Assembly: GCA_963921255.3 (NCBI GenBank)
Contig: CAWUEW020000001.1
Location: 310,001 to 374,000, forward strand
Direction of reading: 5' to 3'
DNA: 64,000 nt
Source of the DNA: JANSYL01 sp963921255
GTDB taxonomy: Bacteria > Pseudomonadota > Alphaproteobacteria > Rhodobacterales > Rhodobacteraceae
Both the position numbers and the translations under genes were made by a program. The notes under the pieces were generated by a model. It was given only the letters and a program-made list of their open reading frames with translations, was not told the origin of the DNA and searched no databases. Below, one piece after another: positions 25,392 through 33,646 of the stretch; within the stretch, counting starts at the first letter, position 1; each line of letters opens with the position of its first letter.

Positions 25392-27809
25392 ATGGCTGAC
25401 AACGCCCCCGCGCCGGAAGACTACGGCGCCGATTCTATCAAGGTTCTCAAAGGCTTGGAGGCGGTCCGCAAGCGCCCCGGCATGTATATCGGTGACACCG
25501 ATGACGGCTCGGGTCTGCACCACATGGTGTATGAGGTTGTCGACAACGGCATTGACGAGGCTTTGGCAGGCCATGCGGACGCCGTGACGGTGACAATTCA
25601 CGCCGACAGCAGCGTTTCGGTCAGCGACAATGGACGCGGCATTCCCGTGGGTATCCACGAGGAGGAAGGCGTCTCCGCGGCCGAGGTCATCATGACCCAA
25701 CTGCATGCCGGCGGGAAGTTTGACAGCAATTCCTACAAGGTCTCCGGCGGGTTGCACGGCGTCGGCGTCTCGGTCGTGAACGCCCTGTCCGACTGGCTGG
25801 AACTGCGCATCTGGCGCGACGGCAAGGAACACACCGCCCGGTTCGAACATGGCGAAACGGTCGAGCATCTGACTGTTGTGGGCGACGCGGCCGGCAAAAC
25901 CGGCACCGAAGTGCGCTTCATGGCGTCGACCGGCACATTCTCGAACCTCGAGTATTCGTTCAAGACGCTGGAAAACCGCCTGCGCGAATTGGCCTTCCTG
26001 AACTCCGGCGTGCGGATCATCCTCAAGGATGAACGCCCGGCCGAACCGCTGTCGTCGGATTTGTATTACGAAGGCGGCGTGCGGGAATTCGTGCGGTATC
26101 TCGATCGGTCGAAATCCTCTGTCATGGAAGAGCCGATCTTCATCACCGGCGAACGCGACGAGATCGGGATCGAGGTCGCGATGTGGTGGAACGACAGCTA
26201 CCATGAAACGGTGCTGCCCTTTACCAACAACATCCCGCAGCGCGATGGCGGCACGCATCTGGCCGGGTTCCGCGGCGCGCTCACCCGCACCATCAACCTC
26301 TACGCGCAATCCTCGGGGATCGCGAAGAGGGAAAAGGTCAACTTCACCGGCGACGATGCGCGCGAGGGCCTGACCTGCGTGCTGTCGGTCAAGTTGCCTG
26401 ACCCGAAATTCAGCAGCCAGACCAAGGACAAGCTTGTCAGCTCCGAGGTGCGCCCGGCCGTCGAAGGGCTGGTGAACGAAAAGCTGTCGGAATGGTTCGA
26501 GGAACATCCGAACGAAGCCAAGATCATCGTCGGCAAGATCATCGAAGCCGCCCTTGCGCGCGAAGCGGCCCGCAAGGCCCGTGAACTGACCCGGCGCAAG
26601 ACGGCGATGGATGTCGCGTCGCTCCCCGGGAAGCTGGCCGATTGCCAGGAAAAAGACCCGGCCAAGTCCGAGCTGTTCCTCGTCGAGGGCGACAGCGCGG
26701 GCGGATCGGCCAAACAGGGCCGGTCGCGGCACAATCAGGCCGTTCTGCCCCTGCGCGGCAAGATCCTCAACGTGGAACGCGCGCGCTTCGACCGGATGTT
26801 GTCCAGCCAGGAGATCGGCACGCTGATCACCGCGCTTGGAACCGGCATCGGCCGGGATGAGTTCGACATTTCCAAGCTGCGCTACCACAAGATCGTTATC
26901 ATGACCGATGCCGATGTCGACGGCGCACATATCCGGACGCTTCTGCTGACCTTCTTCTTCCGGCAGATGCCGCAGATCATCGAAGGCGGATATCTCTACA
27001 TCGCGCAACCGCCGCTCTACAAAGTTAGCCGCGGCAAATCCGAGGTCTATCTCAAGGACCAGCACGCGCTTGAGGATTACCTGATCGACCAGGGGATCGA
27101 AGGGGCGATCCTGCGCCTTCCCAGTGGCGAAGAAATCGCGGGTCAGGATCTGTCCCGCGTGGTCGAGGGCGCCCGCAATTTCAAGCGCATCCTCGATGCG
27201 TTCCCCACCCATTACCCGCGCCATATCGTCGAACAGGCCGCCATTGCCGGTGCGTTTGATCCGGGCCGGGCGGATGCGAACCTGCAAGGCGTCGCGGATG
27301 AGGTGGCCAAACGTCTGGATCTTGTGGCGCTGGAGTATGAGCGCGGCTGGCAAGGGCGCATCACCCAGGACCACGGCATTCGCCTGAGCCGCGTTTTGCG
27401 CGGCGTGGAAGAAATCCGGACATTGGACGGGGCCGTGCTGCGCTCGGGCGAGGCCCGCAAACTGTCCGAGGTCAGCCAGGACACCCGCACGGTCTATCGC
27501 GACCCGGCCACCTTGGCGCGCAAGGACCGCGAACAATTGATCCACGGCCCGACCGAACTGCTGCAAGCCATCCTGGACGAAGGCGCCAAGGGTCAGCAGA
27601 TGCAGCGCTACAAGGGTCTGGGCGAAATGAACCCCGATCAGCTTTGGGAAACGACGCTGGACCCCGAAGCCCGGACGCTTCTGCAGGTCAAGATCGACGA
27701 CGTGGCCGACGCGGATGACATCTTCACCAAGCTGATGGGCGACGTGGTCGAACCCCGGCGCGAATTCATCCAGTCCAACGCACTGAGTGTCGAGAACCTC
27801 GACTTCTAG
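25392..27809 (+). CDS. gyrB: DNA gyrase subunit B
   Basis: 805 aa. GHKL ATPase domain (VVDNGIDEALAG, SDNGRGIPVGIH, GGLHGVGVSVVNAL), transducer domain, TOPRIM domain with EGDSAGGSAKQGR (near residue 432) and DADVDGAHI, and the C-terminal QRYKGLGEMNPDQLWETTLDP that contacts GyrA. It introduces negative supercoils with ATP. ATG 25392 (MADNAPAPEDYGADSIKVLKGLEAVRKRPGMYIGD) is the conserved start region. Confidence 0.98.
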   Translation: MADNAPAPEDYGADSIKVLKGLEAVRKRPGMYIGDTDDGSGLHHMVYEVVDNGIDEALAGHADAVTVTIHADSSVSVSDNGRGIPVGIHEEEGVSAAEVIMTQLHAGGKFDSNSYKVSGGLHGVGVSVVNALSDWLELRIWRDGKEHTARFEHGETVEHLTVVGDAAGKTGTEVRFMASTGTFSNLEYSFKTLENRLRELAFLNSGVRIILKDERPAEPLSSDLYYEGGVREFVRYLDRSKSSVMEEPIFITGERDEIGIEVAMWWNDSYHETVLPFTNNIPQRDGGTHLAGFRGALTRTINLYAQSSGIAKREKVNFTGDDAREGLTCVLSVKLPDPKFSSQTKDKLVSSEVRPAVEGLVNEKLSEWFEEHPNEAKIIVGKIIEAALAREAARKARELTRRKTAMDVASLPGKLADCQEKDPAKSELFLVEGDSAGGSAKQGRSRHNQAVLPLRGKILNVERARFDRMLSSQEIGTLITALGTGIGRDEFDISKLRYHKIVIMTDADVDGAHIRTLLLTFFFRQMPQIIEGGYLYIAQPPLYKVSRGKSEVYLKDQHALEDYLIDQGIEGAILRLPSGEEIAGQDLSRVVEGARNFKRILDAFPTHYPRHIVEQAAIAGAFDPGRADANLQGVADEVAKRLDLVALEYERGWQGRITQDHGIRLSRVLRGVEEIRTLDGAVLRSGEARKLSEVSQDTRTVYRDPATLARKDREQLIHGPTELLQAILDEGAKGQQMQRYKGLGEMNPDQLWETTLDPEARTLLQVKIDDVADADDIFTKLMGDVVEPRREFIQSNALSVENLDF

Positions 27810-27857
27810 CGCGTGGACTTGGCGCTTCCGACCATCGGCCGGAAGCGCCTTCCGCCG

Positions 27858-28556
27858 CTATTCCACCAGCGTTGCCTGGTAGGCCATGATCTCGGCGGTG
27901 CTGAAGAATTGCTGCATCTCCGGGCCTTGAGAAACGACGCCGAGTGCGGCCTGGAAGGCATCGGTGCTCTCCCATCCGATCAGGACAGCCTGCCATCCAT
28001 CGGCGGTGATGAATTCGCGGTCGAAGATGTATCCGGGTTGGGCTGCGACGTGACCGAAGAACGCATCCCGACCGGCGTCGAAGGCGGCCCGTTGGCCGTC
28101 CAGCGGTCGGCGCACCGCAACTTCCAGCACCTGGCCAGGGGTGTTCATGAGGTCTTCCAGGACGAACGGCGCACCATCGAGCGGACGAACCTGCACGAAG
28201 GCTTGCATGTTCACCGTCTCAAAGAAGGACGACGCGGTGTCTGTGGGCATAAGCGCTTCGGCAGCGGCTGCGAAATCCGCCAGTTGAGACCACCGGGTCA
28301 CACCGACATAGACCGGGTTGGGCCCGGGTTCGGGGAAGGTGAAGAAGGCCGGGAAGGTCCAGTCCTGTTCGTTTCCGGTGCGGCCATCCAGTTCGGCCAG
28401 AAACGCCGAACGGCGTTCGGCCCAGGCGTCGGCCATACCAGGTTTCACTTCCTGAATGGCGATTTCGTAGATCGTGTCGGTCATTTGAATGTCCTGTGCG
28501 TATGCGCTGAAGGCCGTTGCGGCCAATGCGCCTGCGAGGGTGAGATGTTTGATCAT
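27858..28556 (-). CDS. Exported protein of unknown function, dimeric alpha/beta-barrel (ABM/NIPSNAP-like) pattern
   Basis: 232 aa. Signal peptide MIKHLTLAGALAATAFSAYA-QD. The mature part has two repeats of a pattern (YEIAIQEVKPGMADAWAERRSAFLAEL and LEVAVRRPLDGQRAAFDAGRDAFFGHVAAQPGY) that resembles tandem antibiotic-monooxygenase/NIPSNAP ferredoxin-like folds, including WESTDAFQAAL near the end. The function is unknown and the fold call is by pattern only. It is divergent from a LysR regulator with 93 bases between, which suggests that regulator may control it. Confidence 0.6.
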   Translation of the reverse strand: MIKHLTLAGALAATAFSAYAQDIQMTDTIYEIAIQEVKPGMADAWAERRSAFLAELDGRTGNEQDWTFPAFFTFPEPGPNPVYVGVTRWSQLADFAAAAEALMPTDTASSFFETVNMQAFVQVRPLDGAPFVLEDLMNTPGQVLEVAVRRPLDGQRAAFDAGRDAFFGHVAAQPGYIFDREFITADGWQAVLIGWESTDAFQAALGVVSQGPEMQQFFSTAEIMAYQATLVE

Positions 28557-28608
28557 GGCAAGGCCCTTTCGTGGTTGCAGGACAGATGTGACATCCCTCA
28601 AACCGTTT

Positions 28609-28648
28609 TATAATTGCGCATTCTTTGGTTAGTTTATTAAGTATAACC
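28609..28648. promoter_or_regulatory. Promoter/operator region between the exported protein gene and lysR
   Basis: A perfect TATAAT lies at 28609-28614 on the plus strand, and an inverted repeat GGTTA (28627-28631)-N12-TAACC (28644-28648) ends one base before the lysR ATG. The AT-rich character contrasts with the flanks. The repeat may be the LysR autoregulatory site (inference). Confidence 0.4.
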
Positions 28649-28649
28649 T

Positions 28650-29531
28650 ATGAATGATCTTGAGATTCTCCGGCCCGCAGCGGTGTTTGCCGTGGTGGTC
28701 GAAGAGGGCAGCTTTCGTGCCGCGGCCAGCCGTCTCGGGCTGTCGCCACCCTATGTCAGCCAGTTGATTTCAGATCTCGAGACACGGATGGGACGGCAGC
28801 TTCTGTACCGGTCGACCCGCAAAATCTCCCTGTCCGCCGATGGCGAGCGGTTTCTGCCGATTGCGCAACAGATCGCAGGGGCTTTGCACGATGGCCTCAG
28901 CACGTTCCGGTCCGACACGCACGAACTGGCGGGCCAACTGCGCTTGTCGGTTCCCACCATCCTCGCCGCGCAGCTCTTCGCCCGGCTCCTGGCCGAGTTT
29001 CAGGCGCGCCACCCGAAGTTGGAACTGCACGTGCATCTCGACGACCAACCGGTCGATCCGCTCGACCGCGGCACCGACCTCGCCATTCGGATCGGGGAAC
29101 CGGTCGATGATGCGCGTCCGGCCCGATTGCTGTTTCGGACGCAGGGGGTGATTTGCGCCTCAGCCGACATGGCCGCCACCTTGCGCACCCCCCGGGAGCT
29201 GGAGACACAGCGCTGGATCAAGACACCGGCCATGGGCGCAGCCTTTGAGCTGTCAAACGCCAAGCGCGCGCAGACCGTTCGGATTGCCCCGACACAGGGG
29301 ATGGTCACGAACAATGGTCTGTTGACGACGCACCTTGTCGCACAGGGTGCCGGATGGGCCGCATTCCCCGAGTTCGCGGTGCGCGGCGCCCTGTCCTCCG
29401 GCCAACTGGCGCGGGCCTTGCCCGACTGGGCGGTCCCCAACGTTGGCGTCTATGGTCTCTATTCCGCGCGGAACACAGCGCTCAGCAATGCCAAGTCGTT
29501 CGTGGACTTCCTCGTGGCCCGCTTGGCCTAG
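28650..29531 (+). CDS. LysR-family transcriptional regulator
   Basis: 293 aa. N-terminal winged helix (FAVVVEEGSFRAAASRLGLSPPYVSQLISDLETRMGRQLLYRSTRKISLSADGERF, residues 13-66) and a LysR substrate-binding domain. The effector is unknown. It probably regulates the divergent exported-protein gene. Confidence 0.92.
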   Translation: MNDLEILRPAAVFAVVVEEGSFRAAASRLGLSPPYVSQLISDLETRMGRQLLYRSTRKISLSADGERFLPIAQQIAGALHDGLSTFRSDTHELAGQLRLSVPTILAAQLFARLLAEFQARHPKLELHVHLDDQPVDPLDRGTDLAIRIGEPVDDARPARLLFRTQGVICASADMAATLRTPRELETQRWIKTPAMGAAFELSNAKRAQTVRIAPTQGMVTNNGLLTTHLVAQGAGWAAFPEFAVRGALSSGQLARALPDWAVPNVGVYGLYSARNTALSNAKSFVDFLVARLA

Positions 29532-29592
29532 ACTGTGCTGACAGGATGCGCAGCCGCTCTATAGTGGCGCAGTCCCACACACGGAGCGCGCC

Positions 29593-30264
29593 ATGTCCGA
29601 TGGATTTGCCGAAATGATCGACGCCGCCAACGGGTTCTTTGTGAAACTCAGGGCGGACAACACCAAGGCGTTCTTCGAGGCGCACAAATCGGTCTACACC
29701 GATCAGATCAAGAAACCTGCAGAACTGTTCGGGGATCTCTTTGCCGAAGACCTGGCGCGGCTGACGGGCAAGCCGCACGGACCCAAGCTGTTTCGCATCT
29801 ATCGCGATGTGCGGTTCTCCAAGGACAAGACGCCCTACAACGCGCATCTCCACATGCTGTGGCGGCAGGCTGCCCAGACGCCGACCCCGGCCTGGTTCTT
29901 TGGGGCGTCGCCGGACTACACGACCTTCCTGACCGGCATTCCGGCGCTGAAGGGGGAAGACCTGACCCGGTTCCGCGCGCTGATCGACCGCGATGGGGAT
30001 GCGCTGACCGATGCCATCGACGCGGCGCGCGATACGCTTGGGGCCGAGATTTCGACCTGGGGCGCCGAGCCACTCAAACGCGTGCCCAAGCCCTATGATC
30101 CGGACCATCCCCACGCCGACCTGCTCCGGCGCAAGGGGCTGACCATCGGGGCGCCCTTGCCCGATGGCTGGCAGGCCCGGGGCCTTCTGCCCACGCTCAA
30201 CGCGATGGCGCCCAAGCTTCTGCCGATCTGGCGCTTGCTCGACAGCGCCTTTCCCGGCGCCTAG
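29593..30264 (+). CDS. DUF2461 (TIGR02453) family protein
   Basis: 223 aa. It contains FFVKLRADNTKAFFEAHKSVYTDQIKKPAELFGDLF and FRIYRDVRFSKDKTPYNAHL, the DUF2461 signature (R-Y-R-D-x-R-F-S-K-D-K-x-P-Y). No function is established. It begins 61 bases after lysR and is followed by a non-coding gap. Confidence 0.85.
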   Translation: MSDGFAEMIDAANGFFVKLRADNTKAFFEAHKSVYTDQIKKPAELFGDLFAEDLARLTGKPHGPKLFRIYRDVRFSKDKTPYNAHLHMLWRQAAQTPTPAWFFGASPDYTTFLTGIPALKGEDLTRFRALIDRDGDALTDAIDAARDTLGAEISTWGAEPLKRVPKPYDPDHPHADLLRRKGLTIGAPLPDGWQARGLLPTLNAMAPKLLPIWRLLDSAFPGA

Positions 30265-30286
30265 GCAAAACAGGTCAATTCAGGCT

Positions 30287-30323
30287 GTTATCGGATAACG
30301 CGGTCCTGTCATTGCGTGACAGG
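30287..30323 (+). terminator. Tandem hairpins after the DUF2461 gene (possible terminator)
   Basis: GTTATC-G-GATAAC (30287-30299), then CCTGTCA (30305-30311)-TTGCG-TGACAGG (30317-30323). No T tract follows, so termination is uncertain. The remaining gap to 30437 shows no gene. Confidence 0.4.
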
Positions 30324-30437
30324 CCCCCGACCCCCCATCTGGAAAACAGGCCACGGGGCAGTCCCTCGCCCCGGGCTACTCCAGGACGGCGCCCGGCTTC
30401 TTGTCCAAGGTCCCCAACCCCAGTCGGGCGCCGTTTC

Positions 30438-31004
30438 CTACCCCGGCAGATCGTCGGCCCCGTATTTGAGGATCACCGGCACGATCAGGTCTTCTTCGTC
30501 GGTCAGGTGACGGTCAATCAACCGCTGTAGCCCAAGCAACTCGGCGCGAAACCCGTCGACGGATGGCCGCGGGTCCGGGCCTCCGATCCCGCGAATGGCG
30601 CTGTTGGCGGCTTCGACAAAACTGTTCAACAGCCCGTCCAGCGCGTGGTGGTCCGCATCCAGCAGATCGAACCCGGCCTCGATCCGTGCATCCTTCTGGC
30701 GGAGCAGCGGGAAGTAGTGATGGTCCTCGATCTGGTGGTGCCCGTGCAGGTTCGACACGAACAGCCCGCCATACCGGCTGAGCCCTTGGGCATAGCCCTG
30801 CGCATCACGTTCGGCGTCCAGAAAGCCTTCGGCCTCCTGCAGCATATGCGCCATCAGGTTGCGGAACATCATGTGCCGGTCCAGCCGGAAACTGACCAGG
30901 CCGTGAAAGTGCGGATCAGCGGCCCACCCGTCCCGCGGATAGTCGCGCACCAGAACCTGCAGCGCGTCCGGTAGCCCGGTGCGATCTTGCAACAACAGGC
31001 TCAT
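30438..31004 (-). CDS. Hemerythrin HHE-domain protein
   Basis: 188 aa, helical. His and acidic residues lie on four helices: FHGLVSFRLDRHMMFR, LHGHHQIEDHHYFPLL, LDADHHALDGLL and LIDRHLTDEEDLIVPVI. This fits a di-iron hemerythrin fold that may bind O2 or NO or handle iron. The start at ATG 31002-31004 overlaps the trhO stop (ATGA), so translation is coupled. An upstream extension is rejected because it reads antisense-like Arg-rich residues inside trhO. Confidence 0.85.
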   Translation of the reverse strand: MSLLLQDRTGLPDALQVLVRDYPRDGWAADPHFHGLVSFRLDRHMMFRNLMAHMLQEAEGFLDAERDAQGYAQGLSRYGGLFVSNLHGHHQIEDHHYFPLLRQKDARIEAGFDLLDADHHALDGLLNSFVEAANSAIRGIGGPDPRPSVDGFRAELLGLQRLIDRHLTDEEDLIVPVILKYGADDLPG

Positions 31005-31912
31005 GCGCGCACCGCCCCGATGTGATCCTCGCCCCGTTGCTCCGCCAATTCGACCTGGCGCTGGCGTTCGCGGAACCGCGCGCGGTCGGCTTCGGAGTAC
31101 TGGTCGACACACTGATGGCACTGAACGCCGGCTTCGAACTCGGGCCGCGCCCGATCCTGGGCGGTGATCGGGCGTCGGCAGGCGCGGCACAGCTCGTAGG
31201 GCAGGGTCTTCAATCCGTGTCCGACGGCCACCCGCTCGTCAAAGACAAAGCAGCCGCCGCGCCACAGGCTGTCGGCCTCGGGCACCTCTTCCAGGTACTT
31301 CAGAATGCCGCCCTGAAGGTGGAACACATCCTCCACCCCCTGCGCTTTCAGAAAGGCCGTCGACTTCTCGCAGCGAATGCCGCCGGTGCAGAACATCGCG
31401 ACTCGTTTGTTGTGGAACCGCTCCTTGTTGGCCTCCCACCAGGCGGGAAAATCACGGAAGCTTTCGGTCAGGGGATCAACCGCGCCGTCGAAGGTGCCAA
31501 TCGCCACTTCATAGTCGTTTCGCGTGTCGATCACCGCCACATCGGGAGCCGAGATCAGGGCGTTCCAATCCTGCGGCGCCACGTAGGTGCCGACCAACTG
31601 GTTCGGGTCCGTCCCCGGCACGCCCATGGTGACGATCTCCTGCTTCAGGCGCACCTTCATCCGCCCGAATGGCATCTCGGCCGCGCCGCTTTCCTTCCAC
31701 TCCAGATCCGCGCAGCCCGGCAGGCCGCGAATATGGGCCAGAACCGCATCAATGCCGTCGCGTGGGCCCGCGATCGTCCCGTTGATCCCCTCCTTGGCCA
31801 GAAGCAACGTGCCTTTCACGCCCTGGGCGCAGCACAGCTTGGCCAACGGCGCCTTCAGCGCCGCGGGATCCTCGAACCGGGTGAATTTGTATAAAGCCGC
31901 AACCGTCCACAT
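31001..31912 (-). CDS. trhO: tRNA uridine(34) hydroxylase TrhO (rhodanese-like)
   Basis: 303 aa. The N-terminal domain (MWTVAALYKFTRF...GTLLLAKEGINGTIAG) is followed by a rhodanese domain with catalytic-loop Cys in MFCTGGIRCEKS. Zinc-ligand-type cysteines at the C-terminus (CRACRRPIT...GVQCHQC) are present. TrhO makes 5-hydroxyuridine at tRNA position 34 in an O2-dependent way, which fits coupling to an oxygen-binding hemerythrin gene. The start at 31910-31912 gives the conserved N-terminus. It is divergent from pncA. Confidence 0.92.
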   Translation of the reverse strand: MWTVAALYKFTRFEDPAALKAPLAKLCCAQGVKGTLLLAKEGINGTIAGPRDGIDAVLAHIRGLPGCADLEWKESGAAEMPFGRMKVRLKQEIVTMGVPGTDPNQLVGTYVAPQDWNALISAPDVAVIDTRNDYEVAIGTFDGAVDPLTESFRDFPAWWEANKERFHNKRVAMFCTGGIRCEKSTAFLKAQGVEDVFHLQGGILKYLEEVPEADSLWRGGCFVFDERVAVGHGLKTLPYELCRACRRPITAQDRARPEFEAGVQCHQCVDQYSEADRARFRERQRQVELAEQRGEDHIGAVRA

Positions 31913-31984
31913 GCGCGCCAGATAGGCCGTTGCGCGCGCGCGCTCAACCCGTAGGGTGGCCGCACCCATCCCAAGGAGGCCCCC

Positions 31985-32590
31985 ATGCGCGACAGCACCG
32001 AAGCCCTGATCGTTATCGACGTGCAAAATGATTTCTGTCCCGGCGGGGCGCTGGCCGTGCCCGGAGGGGATGACATCGTGCCCGGCATCAACGCCTTGAT
32101 GGACGATTTTTCGGCCGTGATCCTGACGCAGGACTGGCACCCGGCCGATCATCTCAGCTTTGCCTCGCAACATCCCGGCAAGGCCCCGATGGAGATGACC
32201 GAGATGCCCTACGGCCCCCAGGTTCTCTGGCCGGACCACTGTATCCAAGGGTCAACCGGGGCCGAATTTCACGCCGACCTCAACGTGGACCGCGCCGACC
32301 TGATCATTCGCAAAGGGTTTCGTCGGGGCATCGACAGCTATTCGGCTTTCTTCGAAAACGATCAGACCACCCCGACGGGCCTGGATGGGTATTTCCGCAG
32401 CCGTGGCATCAACAAGCTGACCATGGTCGGCCTCGCGACGGATTTCTGCGTCAATTTCTCGGCCGTCGATGCTGCACGGTTGGGCTTCGCGGTTGAGATG
32501 CGGGGCGATCTGGCGCGGGCCATTGACCTCAATGGGTCACTGGCGGCCGCCAAGGCCGGTATGACCGAGGCCGGGGTCACGCTCCTCTAG
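31985..32590 (+). CDS. pncA: Nicotinamidase
   Basis: 201 aa. Isochorismatase-like fold with catalytic triad regions VIDVQNDFCPGGALAVPGGD (Asp), IIRKGFRRGID (Lys) and VGLATDFCVNFSA (Cys), plus the metal-site segment DWHPADHLSF. It converts nicotinamide to nicotinate, the substrate of PncB encoded at 35969, so both NAD-salvage enzymes lie within 4 kb. An AAGGAGG ribosome binding site precedes the ATG. Confidence 0.95.
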   Translation: MRDSTEALIVIDVQNDFCPGGALAVPGGDDIVPGINALMDDFSAVILTQDWHPADHLSFASQHPGKAPMEMTEMPYGPQVLWPDHCIQGSTGAEFHADLNVDRADLIIRKGFRRGIDSYSAFFENDQTTPTGLDGYFRSRGINKLTMVGLATDFCVNFSAVDAARLGFAVEMRGDLARAIDLNGSLAAAKAGMTEAGVTLL

Positions 32591-32593
32591 CGC

Positions 32594-33577
32594 TCAGAAC
32601 ACCGCGTGTTCCCGCAGGTCGATCTCCTGTCCGTCGTCCAGAACCTTGGCATAGTGGTCGAACAGGCGGTCCTGGCCAAACTCCGGCGTGGCGTCGGCGT
32701 CATAGCGCTCGGCAGCGGCATCCCAGACCAGCATCGACTCGGTCGCATAGTATTTCGCGATCCGCGCGAACTCGGCCTTTTCGGCCCAGGACGGTGCCAC
32801 CTTGGACACCGCGCTGGACAGCGCGATGATTATGTCAAACAGCGCCACGGGCACCTTGCGCGTCTTGGCGGGCATCCCGGACAAGTCGAACAAGGCTGCG
32901 CCCTGTTCGGCGGGGGTCAGGGCCGGTCCCGGTCCGCCGATGGGCAAGATCTGGTTGTGGAGCGCTGGATCGGTCAGGCAAAGGGCTATGAATCGACCCA
33001 GGTCTGCATCGCTGATCGGTTTGCATGCGGTCAGCGTCCCGTCACCGAACATCAGGTAGGGTTTGCCGTCCCGGACCCGCGCGATCTGCCCTGAAATGGA
33101 TTTGAAGAACGCGGTCGGCCGAACGATCGAATAGGTCAGGCCTGAGGCGATCAGCTCGGCCTCGAAGGCCAGCTTGGCCTTCTGGAAGGCCAGCTTGGGC
33201 TTCTGCACACAGATCGCGGACAGCAGCACGAACTGGGGCACGCCCCGCGCTTTGGCCAGACGCAAGGCGTCAGACTGGGCCTGATAATCCAGCGCCCAAG
33301 CGTCCTTGGGCGCCCCGGTGCGTGAGGTCAGGCAAGACACGACCGCATCGAACCGGTCGTCCTGAAACCCGTCGGCGTCCAGCGACGCGGCGTCTGTCAC
33401 CTGTGCCGCGCGCCGCTCTGCCCCGTGGGGCAGTGCGGCGGCGCTATCGGGGCGTACGATGCACACCACCTCGTGCCCGGCGGCCAGCAGGGCCTGCGCC
33501 GTGGCGGACCCGGCGGTGCCCGTGGCGCCCAACATCAAAATGCGTTTGCGCGCGGCAGGCGGGGATGCGTCGGTCAT
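32594..33577 (-). CDS. bciA: Divinyl (proto)chlorophyllide 8-vinyl reductase, BciA type
   Basis: 327 aa, atypical SDR. The Rossmann motif is LMLGATGTAGSATAQALLAAGHEVVCIVRP. The diagnostic stretch SIVRPTAFFKSISGQIARVRDGKPYLMFGDGTLTACKPISDADLGRFIA is characteristic of DVR/BciA. The enzyme reduces the C8 vinyl group with NADPH in bacteriochlorophyll synthesis. No other photosynthesis gene is in the window. In related phototrophs bciA also sits away from the main photosynthesis cluster. A PpsR-type site lies 16 bases upstream of the ATG. Confidence 0.88.
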   Translation of the reverse strand: MTDASPPAARKRILMLGATGTAGSATAQALLAAGHEVVCIVRPDSAAALPHGAERRAAQVTDAASLDADGFQDDRFDAVVSCLTSRTGAPKDAWALDYQAQSDALRLAKARGVPQFVLLSAICVQKPKLAFQKAKLAFEAELIASGLTYSIVRPTAFFKSISGQIARVRDGKPYLMFGDGTLTACKPISDADLGRFIALCLTDPALHNQILPIGGPGPALTPAEQGAALFDLSGMPAKTRKVPVALFDIIIALSSAVSKVAPSWAEKAEFARIAKYYATESMLVWDAAAERYDADATPEFGQDRLFDHYAKVLDDGQEIDLREHAVF

Positions 33578-33592
33578 CTGATACGCTCATGT

Positions 33593-33610
33593 TGTCAACT
33601 TTAATTGACA
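33593..33610. promoter_or_regulatory. PpsR/CrtJ-type operator TGTC-N10-GACA at bciA
   Basis: TGTC, ten bases AACTTTAATT, GACA: a perfect match to TGT-N12-ACA in its stronger TGTC-N10-GACA form. On the minus strand it directly follows a -10-like TACACT, with a TTGGGA -35 18 bases further up, so bound repressor would block bciA transcription. PpsR represses bacteriochlorophyll and carotenoid genes under high oxygen in Rhodobacter relatives. Confidence 0.65.
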
Positions 33611-33646
33611 GTGTAGCGCATTTCCTGCGGGAGTCCCAAGCGGAAG

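Noticed and set aside
32835..33026. Minus-strand short frame within bciA in another frame
   Set aside because: Overlaps a strongly supported gene and has no domain or ribosome binding site.
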